A stretch of 64,000 bases of DNA from Flectonema sp. DT1601. Lineage: Eukaryota; Euglenozoa; Diplonemea; Diplonemida; Diplonemidae. Positions within the stretch are counted from its first letter, which is position 1, and every line of letters starts with the position of its first letter. Below are positions 10,720 through 20,405 of the stretch, in pieces. The notes under the pieces were generated by a model, which ran no database searches, had not been told where the DNA came from, and was given only the letters and a program-made list of their open reading frames with translations. The stretch lies in NCBI GenBank assembly GCA_964019425.1, contig OZ025836.1, positions 248,001 through 312,000 on the forward strand, read 5' to 3'. The position numbers were made by a program, and so were the translations under genes.

Positions 10720-11877
10720 CTATCTCTTTAATTGGAGTACAAGGATGCAAAATACGTCTTTTGTGATGTACGAGTGGTCGCTTAATCCGAGTTGATCAAT
10801 TAGTCTTTGAACATCCTGTAAAGGATTAGGAGAGAGTTGTAGAGTACAATCATCATTTATTATCTTAATACTGAGGTCTTTAAATTCAGAGAGAGTTATC
10901 GTGTTTGACTCACCACAAACAGATTCAAAAAGAGAATCTGAAAATAATTTCAATGACTGTGTCTCTGGATGGATGTCATCCTGTTCAGAATCATCAATGT
11001 TGCTGTTTTGATCACATTTTGAAGATTTTGAAAGATTCGTTTGGATATCAATTCCTCCATTCTTTATTAGTGATATCACTCTTTCTAAACACAAATTACG
11101 ACTGTCAATCCGAGATACTTTCTCTTTGTGAGGACGGAGTGATTCAAATCTCTCAGTTTCCATATCTTCAATTTCTACCTCAACTGCTTTTAGAGTTTTC
11201 TGTTTAAGAGTCAGCTCGAGTTCCAGATTTCTAACAAACTCTGACGGGACTGGCATTCGGTACGGAAGGTATTCTCTTGGATATTTCCCACCAGAGTTCC
11301 GACTCTGTTCTTCAATTATTATCTGATTCTGAGTGCAAATATCACTAATTGCCGTTTCTCTGGCTCTATTAAGGTCGTTCATTATTCTACCGTAGTGCTG
11401 GATGACTCTAGAAAGACTTTTGTTGTGTTCTTCAAGAGCACTGTTATTTTGATGTTGTTCTTTTTCTGCTGCTTCTAATGCCGTAAGTCCATTTGAATTA
11501 GTGCTGTTTGCATCGCATCCAAGACACAGTAGCTCTCTTACTATATCTGGTTGACACTTATGTAGTGCTGTGTGAAGACATGTGTTTCCGTATCTACACT
11601 TTACATTCCAATTAGCCCCTTCATTGTCTAAGTAGTTCATCATTGACAGGTGCATTCCATCAACAGCAAAATGTACTGTCGCATACCCGTCTTCATTTTG
11701 ATTATTTACAGCTACCAGTCTTCGTCGTTTTCGAGCTTCTTCTTCATTGCAATTTCCAGTCCAGGAACTTAAATTTGTCTCTTCTTGTGATAAGAGTTTT
11801 TCCATCTTTTCAATGTCACCATCGTAAGCAGCTGATAACAAGCCATTACCCCACCAACCTTCTCTGATTATATCCAT
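10720..11877 (-). CDS. Ankyrin-repeat protein with coiled-coil middle
   Basis: Single exon, 385 residues from ATG at 11877. Residues about 55-150 form ankyrin-type repeats (DGYATVHFAVDGMHLSMMNY, then GNTCLHTALHKCQPDIVREL, then GLTALEAAEK), normally a protein-protein interaction surface. Residues about 150-270 are charged and probably helical. The C-terminal third is acidic (SEQDDIHPE) and ends in a helical segment with an EF-hand-like look but no clear Ca-binding loop. Partner and role are unknown. It is followed downstream by the start of the giant surface-protein gene, 320 bp away. Intact; ordinary composition for the region. Confidence 0.8.
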   Translation of the reverse strand: MDIIREGWWGNGLLSAAYDGDIEKMEKLLSQEETNLSSWTGNCNEEEARKRRRLVAVNNQNEDGYATVHFAVDGMHLSMMNYLDNEGANWNVKCRYGNTCLHTALHKCQPDIVRELLCLGCDANSTNSNGLTALEAAEKEQHQNNSALEEHNKSLSRVIQHYGRIMNDLNRARETAISDICTQNQIIIEEQSRNSGGKYPREYLPYRMPVPSEFVRNLELELTLKQKTLKAVEVEIEDMETERFESLRPHKEKVSRIDSRNLCLERVISLIKNGGIDIQTNLSKSSKCDQNSNIDDSEQDDIHPETQSLKLFSDSLFESVCGESNTITLSEFKDLSIKIINDDCTLQLSPNPLQDVQRLIDQLGLSDHSYITKDVFCILVLQLKR

Positions 11878-12538
11878 CAATCACTTTCTTACTGCAAAAA
11901 CAATGAACTGGTCACAATGACTAATCTTCATACTTATGATATAATAATCAAATGCCCAAAAGTCATCTGTGATACTGGAAAAAGGAAAAGAAGAAATAAT
12001 AAACTCATAATTATTATTATTATGAACAGTATATTGTTGTTTTAATTGCCGTGTAGAGAGTCCGAAGTGCCCGCAAGCAATCAGACAGAGCTAGATTTTG
12101 GAACGCAGCAAAAAGAGAGAGAGGAAGAGAGAGGAAGAGATCATCGGATCAGTCATACTTACTAAAAGTATAGAAATAATGGGTCTTGCAAAATTTCTAT
12201 ACCATAGAGAAAGAAAAAAAAAGAACAGAAACAACCAACTACTACCGGCATTAAGTTCAAGTGAACCGACCTTGGTAAGGCCATTCACTCACCAACGACA
12301 GTAGAAGAGATTATTTCCTTCAATCACATTATGACGAGGATGTCTTTCTCCTTTGCAAAACTTGGTCCTGTAAAGACCATTTGCCCGGTAAGGAGGATAA
12401 TTAAAAATAACATTTTTTTTTTTTTTTTTTAATATAATAATACCAAATAAAGAAGAATAACAACAAAGCTCAAGACACACACGAGAGTGGATATGATATA
12501 ATATGATAACAACTATAACCGAGAGAATCACAGCAAGA
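11878..12538. other. Intergenic; contains left edge of BiP tandem unit
   Basis: From about 11962 rightward the sequence belongs to the BiP tandem unit (matches 17542 onward) and serves as BiP 3' UTR and spacer, with a T18 run near 12413. No gene supported; short frames here differ between the two otherwise near-identical copies by small indels, which argues against coding. Confidence 0.6.
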
Positions 12539-14515
12539 CTACAATTCATCATCGGTGGTTGATCCACTTTCAGCCTGCTGATCATAAACAGCAGAAATGA
12601 TCGGATGTGTTACTTTTTCGAATTCCGTCAGCTGCTCCGTAATGTCCGCGAGATCCGGAGTTTGGTGCTCGTCGAGCCAGCTAATCGCACGCTCGAACGC
12701 AACACGCAGGGCCACCCGATCGTCATCGCTGATCGCGTTCGCGAGGTTCCCATCCTCGTCATTCAATTGCTGCTTCAGAGAGTAGGCGGCCGACTCCAGT
12801 TTGTGTCGAATGGCACTCACCTCCCGCACGTCGTGGTCTGCCTCTTCGAACAACTTCGCCTCCCGCACCTTTTCTTCAATCTCAGCCTCGGTCAGGCCGC
12901 CCATGGAATTCTGGATCGAAATCTCGTTCTTCGTGTTCCCAACCTTTTCCTCGGCAGACACCTGCAGCAACCCATCCTCATCCACTTCGAACGTCACCGC
13001 AATCTGGGGAGTCCCCCTGGCGGCTGGAGGGATTCCGTTCAGTTCGAACCGCCCCAGCAGCCGGTTGTCCTGAGTCAACGCCCGTTCGCCTTGAAAAACC
13101 TGAATCCCAACCGAAGCCTGGTTATCGACGTTCGTCGTGAAGCTTTGCGTCTTCTTCGTCGGAACCATCTCCCCCCGCCCGATTACCTTCGTCATGATCC
13201 CTCCCACCGTTTCGATCCCGACAGACAGCGGCAGGGTCTCCACAACCAAGGCATTCACATCTTCTCCGCTCAGCACTGCCGCCTGCACAGCCGCCCCGTA
13301 TGCAACCGACTCATCGGGATTGATCCCCGAGTGCAGCTTCTTCCCCCCAAAGAATTTGCTCAGCAGCGACTGCACCTTTGGAATTCGCGTCGACCCGCCA
13401 ACCAGCACCACCTCCGCAATGTCTGCCTTCCCCATCCCCGCGTCCTGCAGCACGCGTTCCACCGGATCCAGAGTCTTCTTGAAAAGATCAGCGTTCAGCT
13501 CTTCGAATTTTGACCTCGTCAGCTTTTCCGAGAAGTCTATCCCGTCAACGAGTCCATCGACCTCCACGCGTGCCTCGTCTTGGGTGGAAAGCTGCCTCTT
13601 CGCAGATTCGCACCCGCGACGCAGTTTTGCCAACGCCGCTCTGTTCCTGGACAAGTCGCTTCCGTGTTTCTTGCGAAACATTCGAACGAAGTGGTCGACC
13701 ATTCGGTTGTCAAAGTCTTCCCCTCCCAAGTGAGTGTCCCCCGCCGTTGACAGTACCTCAAAGAACCCATCGTCCACCTCCAACAACGACACGTCGAACG
13801 TACCGCCACCGAGGTCGAAAACCAACACCCGTTGTCCCTCTCGCTCCTTCATTCCGTAAGCAATCGCTGCCGACGTCGGCTCGTTCAGGATCCGGATGTT
13901 CTTGAATCCGGCGATCCGTCCTGCGTCTCGGGTAGCCTGTCGCTGTGTGTCATCGAAGTATGCCGGCACCGTGATCACCGCATTTTCAATCGAATCTTTC
14001 CCGAGGTACTCCTCCGCCTGCCGCTTCAGTTTCGACAAAACCATAGACGAGATCTCTTCCGGGGAGAACGTCGTTTTGCTCTGTTGGTACTCCACGCTGA
14101 CCGATGCTGCACCATGCCTCCCAGACGTCACGTTGTATGACAGCAGTCGCCTGTCATCCTGCACCGTCCGGTCGTTGAACTGTCGACCAATGAGACGCTT
14201 CGCCGAGTAAATCGTGTTCAGAGGATTCTGTGCCGACTGCATCTTCGCCCCGTCTCCGATCAGTCGTTCAGAATCCATGAAAGCCACCACAGACGGTGTG
14301 ATTCGGTTCCCCATTTCATTCGGGATGATTTCCACTCCGCCGTTCCTCCAAACTCCGACCACCGAGTACGTCGTCCCCAGGTCGATTCCGATTGCGGGTC
14401 CTTTCATTTCCATCGCTGCGACACCACCGCCACCAAAAACAGCGGACAAAAGCAAAAGACACGTCAGCGTCTTCACCAGCCCGTTGGATCTCAGAGAAGC
14501 TCTTGTTGAGGACAT
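12539..14515 (-). CDS. BiP: ER-resident HSP70 chaperone (BiP-type), copy 1
   Basis: 658 residues, single exon, ATG at 14515. A signal peptide (hydrophobic [16 protein letters not shown], residues about 17-32) is followed by the HSP70 ATPase domain with [16 protein letters not shown], the [14 protein letters not shown] phosphate loop and [14 protein letters not shown], an interdomain linker ([16 protein letters not shown]), the substrate-binding domain and the helical lid. The C-terminus is DDEL, an HDEL/KDEL-type ER-retrieval signal, so this is the lumenal chaperone that folds secretory proteins with J-protein partners. Coding GC is visibly higher than in neighbours, with many C-ending codons, as expected for a highly expressed gene. 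The protein is identical to copy 2 at 18119-20095. Confidence 0.96.
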   Translation of the reverse strand: MSSTRASLRSNGLVKTLTCLLLLSAVFGGGGVAAMEMKGPAIGIDLGTTYSVVGVWRNGGVEIIPNEMGNRITPSVVAFMDSERLIGDGAKMQSAQNPLNTIYSAKRLIGRQFNDRTVQDDRRLLSYNVTSGRHGAASVSVEYQQSKTTFSPEEISSMVLSKLKRQAEEYLGKDSIENAVITVPAYFDDTQRQATRDAGRIAGFKNIRILNEPTSAAIAYGMKEREGQRVLVFDLGGGTFDVSLLEVDDGFFEVLSTAGDTHLGGEDFDNRMVDHFVRMFRKKHGSDLSRNRAALAKLRRGCESAKRQLSTQDEARVEVDGLVDGIDFSEKLTRSKFEELNADLFKKTLDPVERVLQDAGMGKADIAEVVLVGGSTRIPKVQSLLSKFFGGKKLHSGINPDESVAYGAAVQAAVLSGEDVNALVVETLPLSVGIETVGGIMTKVIGRGEMVPTKKTQSFTTNVDNQASVGIQVFQGERALTQDNRLLGRFELNGIPPAARGTPQIAVTFEVDEDGLLQVSAEEKVGNTKNEISIQNSMGGLTEAEIEEKVREAKLFEEADHDVREVSAIRHKLESAAYSLKQQLNDEDGNLANAISDDDRVALRVAFERAISWLDEHQTPDLADITEQLTEFEKVTHPIISAVYDQQAESGSTTDDEL

Positions 14516-15156
14516 TATTTTTTTTTCAAAGATTTGATTTGTTAGTGTTGTTGAATAAGAAACCTGACCAACAAGAGAAAGTAAGCAACTACTACTACCA
14601 CCAATTGGTACACGACATCATCATGATACGAAGTCCCTGGGAAGAGTTCTCGTTTTGGTAATTCCTTCGAGGAATTAATTAAAATTACTCATTCGATATC
14701 ATAAGTCATCTGTGATACTGGAAAAAGGAAGAAATAATAAACTCAAAAAAAAAAAAAAAAATTCTGAAATCCGAATTTTGCTAAGTGTTTTCTGTGAATG
14801 GTTGTACTAAAAAAACTTTGGATAGAATAAAGATGGTGGATTTGGAGATTTGGAGACTTTTTATACACCATGATATTTATAATTACGGTATTATATTATT
14901 ACTGTAATTATAAATATCATGGTGAGAATATGAGTTCGCACGGTACATAGAATGACCAATCAATCAAGGATTAATATCCTATACTTTTCTTTGAGACTGT
15001 CTTTCTTGTAAAGAAGAACATAAATTACAAAGTGTTATCGATACAGCAATTCGCCTTGTCTTTGACGTCGGTTCTCACCTAACCAGTAAATGACACATCG
15101 GTACCAATCTCCCAACACTATTCCAGACTTAATGCTAAACATAACATTTTTTTATT
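14516..15156. other. BiP promoter flank, then start of inserted segment
   Basis: 14516-14700 is the 5' flank of BiP copy 1 (A-rich leader next to the ATG). 14701-14745 is the stub of the middle BiP unit, followed by an A18 run. From 14760 the sequence is unrelated to the BiP unit and includes a 21-bp perfect inverted repeat (14866-14924). No gene seen. Confidence 0.7.
14866..14924. repeat. Perfect 21-bp inverted repeat (hairpin)
   Basis: Arms 14866-14886 and 14904-14924 are exact reverse complements (CACCATGATATTTATAATTAC and its complement), separated by 17 nt. It lies just inside the segment that replaced the middle BiP unit. Could be a terminal or internal palindrome of a mobile sequence, or an RNA hairpin. 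Confidence 0.8.
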
Positions 15157-16450
15157 TTATTTCCCCCTCCGAAATCTTTGTTTTCTTGCCTTGTTCCATG
15201 TCGCAACCCCTTCTTGCTGACCGTAGAAGTTGATGAACTCCATGAGAGTGAATTTGCCGGCTGATGGATCGCTGGGGTCCGCTCGTTTCTCTTCAGCCTT
15301 TTTCCATGTCGCAACCCCTTTTTGCCGACCGTAGAAGTTGATAAACTCCACAAGAGTGAATTCCCCGGCTGATGGATCGCTGGGGTCCACTCGTTTCTCC
15401 TCTATTTTTGTGGAACTATCAATAGGGGTAACGATGGTGTCGACGCTTCTCTTCAGATCGTTTCGGTTCTTTTCAGGAGTGCTGGCTTGAGAGGTTTTCG
15501 GAGTGACTTCTTTGACCCACTTCAAGACTTCCTGAAAATTAGTAGATCTTCCAGCCGTTTTCACCGTGACAGATCCTTTGAAACATTTATTTATGAGGCA
15601 GTGTGCAAAATGTGAGTGCAGTGTTCGTCTGTGTGGCTTACGCTTAAATGTTACCTCCTTACTATGGTGTTTGCCTCCGATGACAAAAAACTTTGTCATT
15701 GATTCATCGTTCGAATTGTGGACAAATGACATTATTTTTCTGTCAAACATTGCGTGACATTTCCATGTGTCAGGAGGATCACTGGACCTGTAACTCTCTC
15801 TTGGTCCACAGAGTACAAGTACGTTGCGGTTTGACCGGTACTCGATGCCCATTTTGTCAGCATCGTCTTTTGTGCAGATAATATGAGCACGAGAGAGATT
15901 TTCTGTGGCCCCACAGACTTCACAGGCTTCCTTATCTACCCTCCAAATCGAACCCATCGCACTCGACTTTACTGATGCTGTGCGTGATTCATTGAACACA
16001 GTTGGGTCTATTCCTTCGACTTCCAAAAATGAAGAAAACTGGTTGACCTGTATTTTAATAGTGACTTTTCAGTATCAGACAGCCACGAATTCGTAGCCAT
16101 TGCTTTCAAGCAATTTCTAAATGTGCGATAATCACAACCGCTTAACCGTTAGAGAAACAATCTATCCCAGGGCTGCTGTGACCAAAAATAAAAGATACCT
16201 CAGATTCCTTCTTCAACAAATCAAGGTAGGTTTCCTTTTCCAACTCCAGTTTCTGTAATCTGTTCTCAAGTTTCTGTTTATGACCTATGAGTGTGTCAGA
16301 ACAGAAAAGGCATTTGTTACTGAAGGTTTTCTCATCATCCGTTAAGGTTTCTTTTACAGCAATGTTCACGAGTTTGTTGTATTCTTTTTTAGTTACAGCA
16401 ATCTCTTTTCTGGTATCGTCCAAGAGTCTTCCATATCTTTCACTGTCCAT
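15157..16450 (-). CDS. Coiled-coil / HNH-type nuclease domain protein with C-terminal repeats (2 exons)
   Basis: Exons 16199-16450 and 15157-16047, joined in phase 0 across a 151-nt intron (GTATCT...TACAG), give 380 residues from ATG 16450. Residues about 1-84 are a charged coiled coil with one CxxC. Residues about 110-190 look like an HNH nuclease: CEVCG, SRAHII, a conserved-looking NVLVLC and a final CHAMFD, which would form the Zn-supported HNH core. The C-terminus carries two near-identical repeats of about 32 residues containing GEFTLVEFINFYG and a following ATWKKA. The gene sits in sequence replacing the middle BiP unit, so it is probably part of, or travelled with, an insertion. It could be a homing-type nuclease or a host HNH protein; cleavage activity is inference. 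The splice join is my prediction. Confidence 0.6.
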
Positions 16451-16612
16451 CTTTCTCAGCAGGCTGAACGCCTTGAGTTGAGGTGGAGATTCTGTTTCGT
16501 GCTAGAGGTTATCCTGTGGGAAAATAGATCGTGATATTTGGCTGAGAAATTACACGGCTGCTAATACCACGCATAAGCTTTTTTTAGGGCAGTGTCCTAA
16601 AATGGACTGCGA

Positions 16613-17260
16613 TTATCTGTGAGGGAAATGATATTCATATCTAACTAACAACAACCAACTTATTCGAGACCGCCAAAGCTTTAAGTCCTTTCTGTTCTTC
16701 GGTGAGTTCTTTCTTGTTCTAACAGGCAAATAAACACATCTATTGACCTGTGTATAGTCTATTGGGGTAAGAAGCAGTGTAAATCTGAGGGTCACGCTTT
16801 CTAAGATCACGTATCACGCTTTCAGGGTCACAAGTGGTGAGGTTAAGATACGAGACGTGAGTCTAATTTCAAGGTCTCCTATCCCAGTGCTCACAAAGAT
16901 TGAGAAGTCATCTGCGTAGAGCAGTTTAATATCAGCTTTCGTAACAGACTGTGGGAGTGTGTTGACGTACAGCCTGAAAAGGATCGGTCCCAGAATGCTA
17001 CCCTGCGGTACTCCCTTTTTACAATCAATATTCTTCGAATAGGTTTTTCGTAAAGGAGCCGCGCTGAACGGTTTGATAGGAAGTCCACTAACCATCGTAC
17101 ATAAGGTTTGGGCAATAGCGGGATAAGCCTTTCATCTAATATACGATGGCTTACGTTGTCGAAAGATCCGGAGATATCGAAGAAGAGTAATACGCCACAT
17201 TTTTCGAAGTCTTGTCTGGCTGGTTTCCAGGGGTTCAAAAGGATCTTGTTTAAAAATTAT
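16613..17260 (-). mobile_element. LINE (non-LTR) reverse-transcriptase fragment
   Basis: The minus strand encodes reverse-transcriptase motifs in two overlapping frames: FFDISGSFDNVSHRIL (motif A region, about 17165), then GVPQGSILGPILF (motif B region, about 17000) and LLYADDFSIFV (YADD catalytic box, about 16910). The frame changes once between the first and second groups, around 17060-17095, and both ends of the RT are missing, so this is a decayed fragment. Motif style is that of non-LTR retrotransposons (Jockey/CR1/RTE-like); I cannot assign a clade. It lies upstream of the HNH gene in the same inserted block. Confidence 0.8.
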
Positions 17261-18118
17261 GCATAGTGTGAAAAAATTCATAGTCAAAAACTACCATTTT
17301 ACAGTCAAGATGTGTACCTTCATACTTTTTTATAAAAATCGTTGAGGACATTATTTTTTTTTCAAAGATTTGATTTGTTAGTGTTGTTGAATAAGAAACC
17401 TGACCAACAAGAGAAAGTAAGCAACTACTACTACCACCAATTGGTACACGACATCATCATAACACGAAGTCCCCGGGAAGAGTTCTCGTTTTGGTAATTC
17501 CTTCGAGGAATTAATTAAAATTACTCATTCGATATCATAAGGCATCTGTGATACTGGAAAAAGGAAACGAAGAAATAATAAACTCATAATTATTATTATT
17601 ATGAACAGTATATTGTTGTTTTAATTGCCGCGTAGAGAGTCCGAAGTGCCCGCAAGCAATCAGACAGAGCTAGATTTTGGAACGCAGCAAAAAGAGAGAG
17701 AGGAAGAGAGAGGAAGAGATCATCGGATCAGTCATACTTACTAAAAGTATAGAAATAATGGGTCTTGCAAAATTTCTATACCATAGAGAAAGAAAAAAAA
17801 AGAACAGAAACAACCAACTACTACCGGCATTTAAGTTCAAGTGAACCGACCTTGGTAAGGCCATTCACTCACCAACGACAGTAGAAGAGATTATTTCCTT
17901 CAATCACATTATGACGAGGATGTCTTTCTCCTTTGCAAAACTTGGTCCTGTAAAGACCATTTGCCCAGTAAGGAGGATAATTAAAAATAACATTTTTTTT
18001 TTTTTTTTTTAATATAATAATACCAAATAAAGAAGAATAACAACAAAGCTCAAGACACACACGAGAGTGGATATGATATAATATGATAACAACTATAACC
18101 GAGAGAATCACAGCAAGA
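17261..18118. other. Right end of insert, middle BiP remnant and 3' flank of BiP copy 2
   Basis: 17261-17340 is the last unrelated sequence; 17341-17541 is the upstream flank of the lost middle BiP unit, opening with its first four codons. From 17542 it is the 3' flank of copy 2, almost the same as 11962-12538. No independent gene. Confidence 0.7.
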
Positions 18119-20095
18119 CTACAATTCATCATCGGTGGTTGATCCACTTTCAGCCTGCTGATCATAAACAGCAGAAATGATCGGATGTGTTACTTTTTCG
18201 AATTCCGTCAGCTGCTCCGTAATGTCCGCGAGATCCGGAGTTTGGTGCTCGTCGAGCCAGCTAATCGCACGCTCGAACGCAACACGCAGGGCCACCCGAT
18301 CGTCATCGCTGATCGCGTTCGCGAGGTTCCCATCCTCGTCATTCAATTGCTGCTTCAGAGAGTAGGCGGCCGACTCCAGTTTGTGTCGAATGGCACTCAC
18401 CTCCCGCACGTCGTGGTCTGCCTCTTCGAACAACTTCGCCTCCCGCACCTTTTCTTCAATCTCAGCCTCGGTCAGGCCGCCCATGGAATTCTGGATCGAA
18501 ATCTCGTTCTTCGTGTTCCCAACCTTTTCCTCGGCAGACACCTGCAGCAACCCATCCTCATCCACTTCGAACGTCACCGCAATCTGGGGAGTCCCCCTGG
18601 CGGCTGGAGGGATTCCGTTCAGTTCGAACCGCCCCAGCAGCCGGTTGTCCTGAGTCAACGCCCGTTCGCCTTGAAAAACCTGAATCCCAACCGAAGCCTG
18701 GTTATCGACGTTCGTCGTGAAGCTTTGCGTCTTCTTCGTCGGAACCATCTCCCCCCGCCCGATTACCTTCGTCATGATCCCTCCCACCGTTTCGATCCCG
18801 ACAGACAGCGGCAGGGTCTCCACAACCAAGGCATTCACATCTTCTCCGCTCAGCACTGCCGCCTGCACAGCCGCCCCGTATGCAACCGACTCATCGGGAT
18901 TGATCCCCGAGTGCAGCTTCTTCCCCCCAAAGAATTTGCTCAGCAGCGACTGCACCTTTGGAATTCGCGTCGACCCGCCAACCAGCACCACCTCCGCAAT
19001 GTCTGCCTTCCCCATCCCCGCGTCCTGCAGCACGCGTTCCACCGGATCCAGAGTCTTCTTGAAAAGATCAGCGTTCAGCTCTTCGAATTTTGACCTCGTC
19101 AGCTTTTCCGAGAAGTCTATCCCGTCAACGAGTCCATCGACCTCCACGCGTGCCTCGTCTTGGGTGGAAAGCTGCCTCTTCGCAGATTCGCACCCGCGAC
19201 GCAGTTTTGCCAACGCCGCTCTGTTCCTGGACAAGTCGCTTCCGTGTTTCTTGCGAAACATTCGAACGAAGTGGTCGACCATTCGGTTGTCAAAGTCTTC
19301 CCCTCCCAAGTGAGTGTCCCCCGCCGTTGACAGTACCTCAAAGAACCCATCGTCCACCTCCAACAACGACACGTCGAACGTACCGCCACCGAGGTCGAAA
19401 ACCAACACCCGTTGTCCCTCTCGCTCCTTCATTCCGTAAGCAATCGCTGCCGACGTCGGCTCGTTCAGGATCCGGATGTTCTTGAATCCGGCGATCCGTC
19501 CTGCGTCTCGGGTAGCCTGTCGCTGTGTGTCATCGAAGTATGCCGGCACCGTGATCACCGCATTTTCAATCGAATCTTTCCCGAGGTACTCCTCCGCCTG
19601 CCGCTTCAGTTTCGACAAAACCATAGACGAGATCTCTTCCGGGGAGAACGTCGTTTTGCTCTGTTGGTACTCCACGCTGACCGATGCTGCACCATGCCTC
19701 CCAGACGTCACGTTGTATGACAGCAGTCGCCTGTCATCCTGCACCGTCCGGTCGTTGAACTGTCGACCAATGAGACGCTTCGCCGAGTAAATCGTGTTCA
19801 GAGGATTCTGTGCCGACTGCATCTTCGCCCCGTCTCCGATCAGTCGTTCAGAATCCATGAAAGCCACCACAGACGGTGTGATTCGGTTCCCCATTTCATT
19901 CGGGATGATTTCCACTCCGCCGTTCCTCCAAACTCCGACCACCGAGTACGTCGTCCCCAGGTCGATTCCGATTGCGGGTCCTTTCATTTCCATCGCTGCG
20001 ACACCACCGCCACCAAAAACAGCGGACAAAAGCAAAAGACACGTCAGCGTCTTCACCAGCCCGTTGGATCTCAGAGAAGCTCTTGTTGAGGACAT
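18119..20095 (-). CDS. BiP: ER-resident HSP70 chaperone (BiP-type), copy 2
   Basis: Same 658-residue protein as copy 1, from ATG at 20095 (an in-frame TTG upstream is not a credible start). It keeps signal peptide, ATPase domain, substrate-binding domain and C-terminal DDEL ER-retrieval tetrapeptide. I see no nucleotide difference in the coding stretches I compared, and only scattered changes in the flanks (for example near 17628, 17830 and 17966), so the duplication is recent or the copies are kept alike by gene conversion. Two working copies would raise ER chaperone dosage. Confidence 0.96.
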   Translation of the reverse strand: MSSTRASLRSNGLVKTLTCLLLLSAVFGGGGVAAMEMKGPAIGIDLGTTYSVVGVWRNGGVEIIPNEMGNRITPSVVAFMDSERLIGDGAKMQSAQNPLNTIYSAKRLIGRQFNDRTVQDDRRLLSYNVTSGRHGAASVSVEYQQSKTTFSPEEISSMVLSKLKRQAEEYLGKDSIENAVITVPAYFDDTQRQATRDAGRIAGFKNIRILNEPTSAAIAYGMKEREGQRVLVFDLGGGTFDVSLLEVDDGFFEVLSTAGDTHLGGEDFDNRMVDHFVRMFRKKHGSDLSRNRAALAKLRRGCESAKRQLSTQDEARVEVDGLVDGIDFSEKLTRSKFEELNADLFKKTLDPVERVLQDAGMGKADIAEVVLVGGSTRIPKVQSLLSKFFGGKKLHSGINPDESVAYGAAVQAAVLSGEDVNALVVETLPLSVGIETVGGIMTKVIGRGEMVPTKKTQSFTTNVDNQASVGIQVFQGERALTQDNRLLGRFELNGIPPAARGTPQIAVTFEVDEDGLLQVSAEEKVGNTKNEISIQNSMGGLTEAEIEEKVREAKLFEEADHDVREVSAIRHKLESAAYSLKQQLNDEDGNLANAISDDDRVALRVAFERAISWLDEHQTPDLADITEQLTEFEKVTHPIISAVYDQQAESGSTTDDEL

Positions 20096-20405
20096 TATTT
20101 TTTTTTTCAAAGATTTGATTTGTTAGTGTTGTTGAATAAGAAACCTGACCAACAAGAGAAAGTAAGCAACTACTACTACCACCAAATGGTACACGACATC
20201 ATCATGTCATAAGTAATATAGAATCAGATTATATTCTTCGTAAATGATAACCGAGATAATTGTTTTACTGTTAAAATCAAAGTAGTTTAAATATGAGAAA
20301 TGAAATCAAATATGTAATTCATATTCACAAGTGTTGATCACACCCATGTGCTAACCAGGAGAGAGGCAATAAGTTAATCAACTTAGGAAGCGTGTCGTTT
20401 TGAAT
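20096..20405. other. BiP copy 2 upstream flank and spacer
   Basis: 20096-20206 matches the BiP unit flank, with an A-rich leader directly upstream of the ATG; from about 20207 the sequence is unique. It is the 3' side of the next gene. No gene seen. Confidence 0.6.

Larger units (their letters stand above)
11962..20206 (-). repeat. BiP tandem array: two full units and one gutted middle unit
   Basis: Unit 1 spans about 11962-14700 and unit 3 about 17542-20206; both carry a complete BiP gene with 3' and 5' flanks, differing by only a few substitutions and small indels in the flanks. Between them, 14701-14745 repeats the start of a unit (the GTCATCTGTGATACTGG stretch seen at 11962 and 17542), and 17341-17541 repeats the end of one (first four BiP codons plus upstream flank). 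So a middle unit existed and its body, 14746-17340, is now unrelated sequence. Confidence 0.85.

Noticed and set aside
12605-14210. Long plus-strand frames opposite BiP (also at 18185-19790)
   Set aside because: Antisense shadows caused by the GC-rich codon bias of BiP; they recur exactly in copy 2 and match no family.
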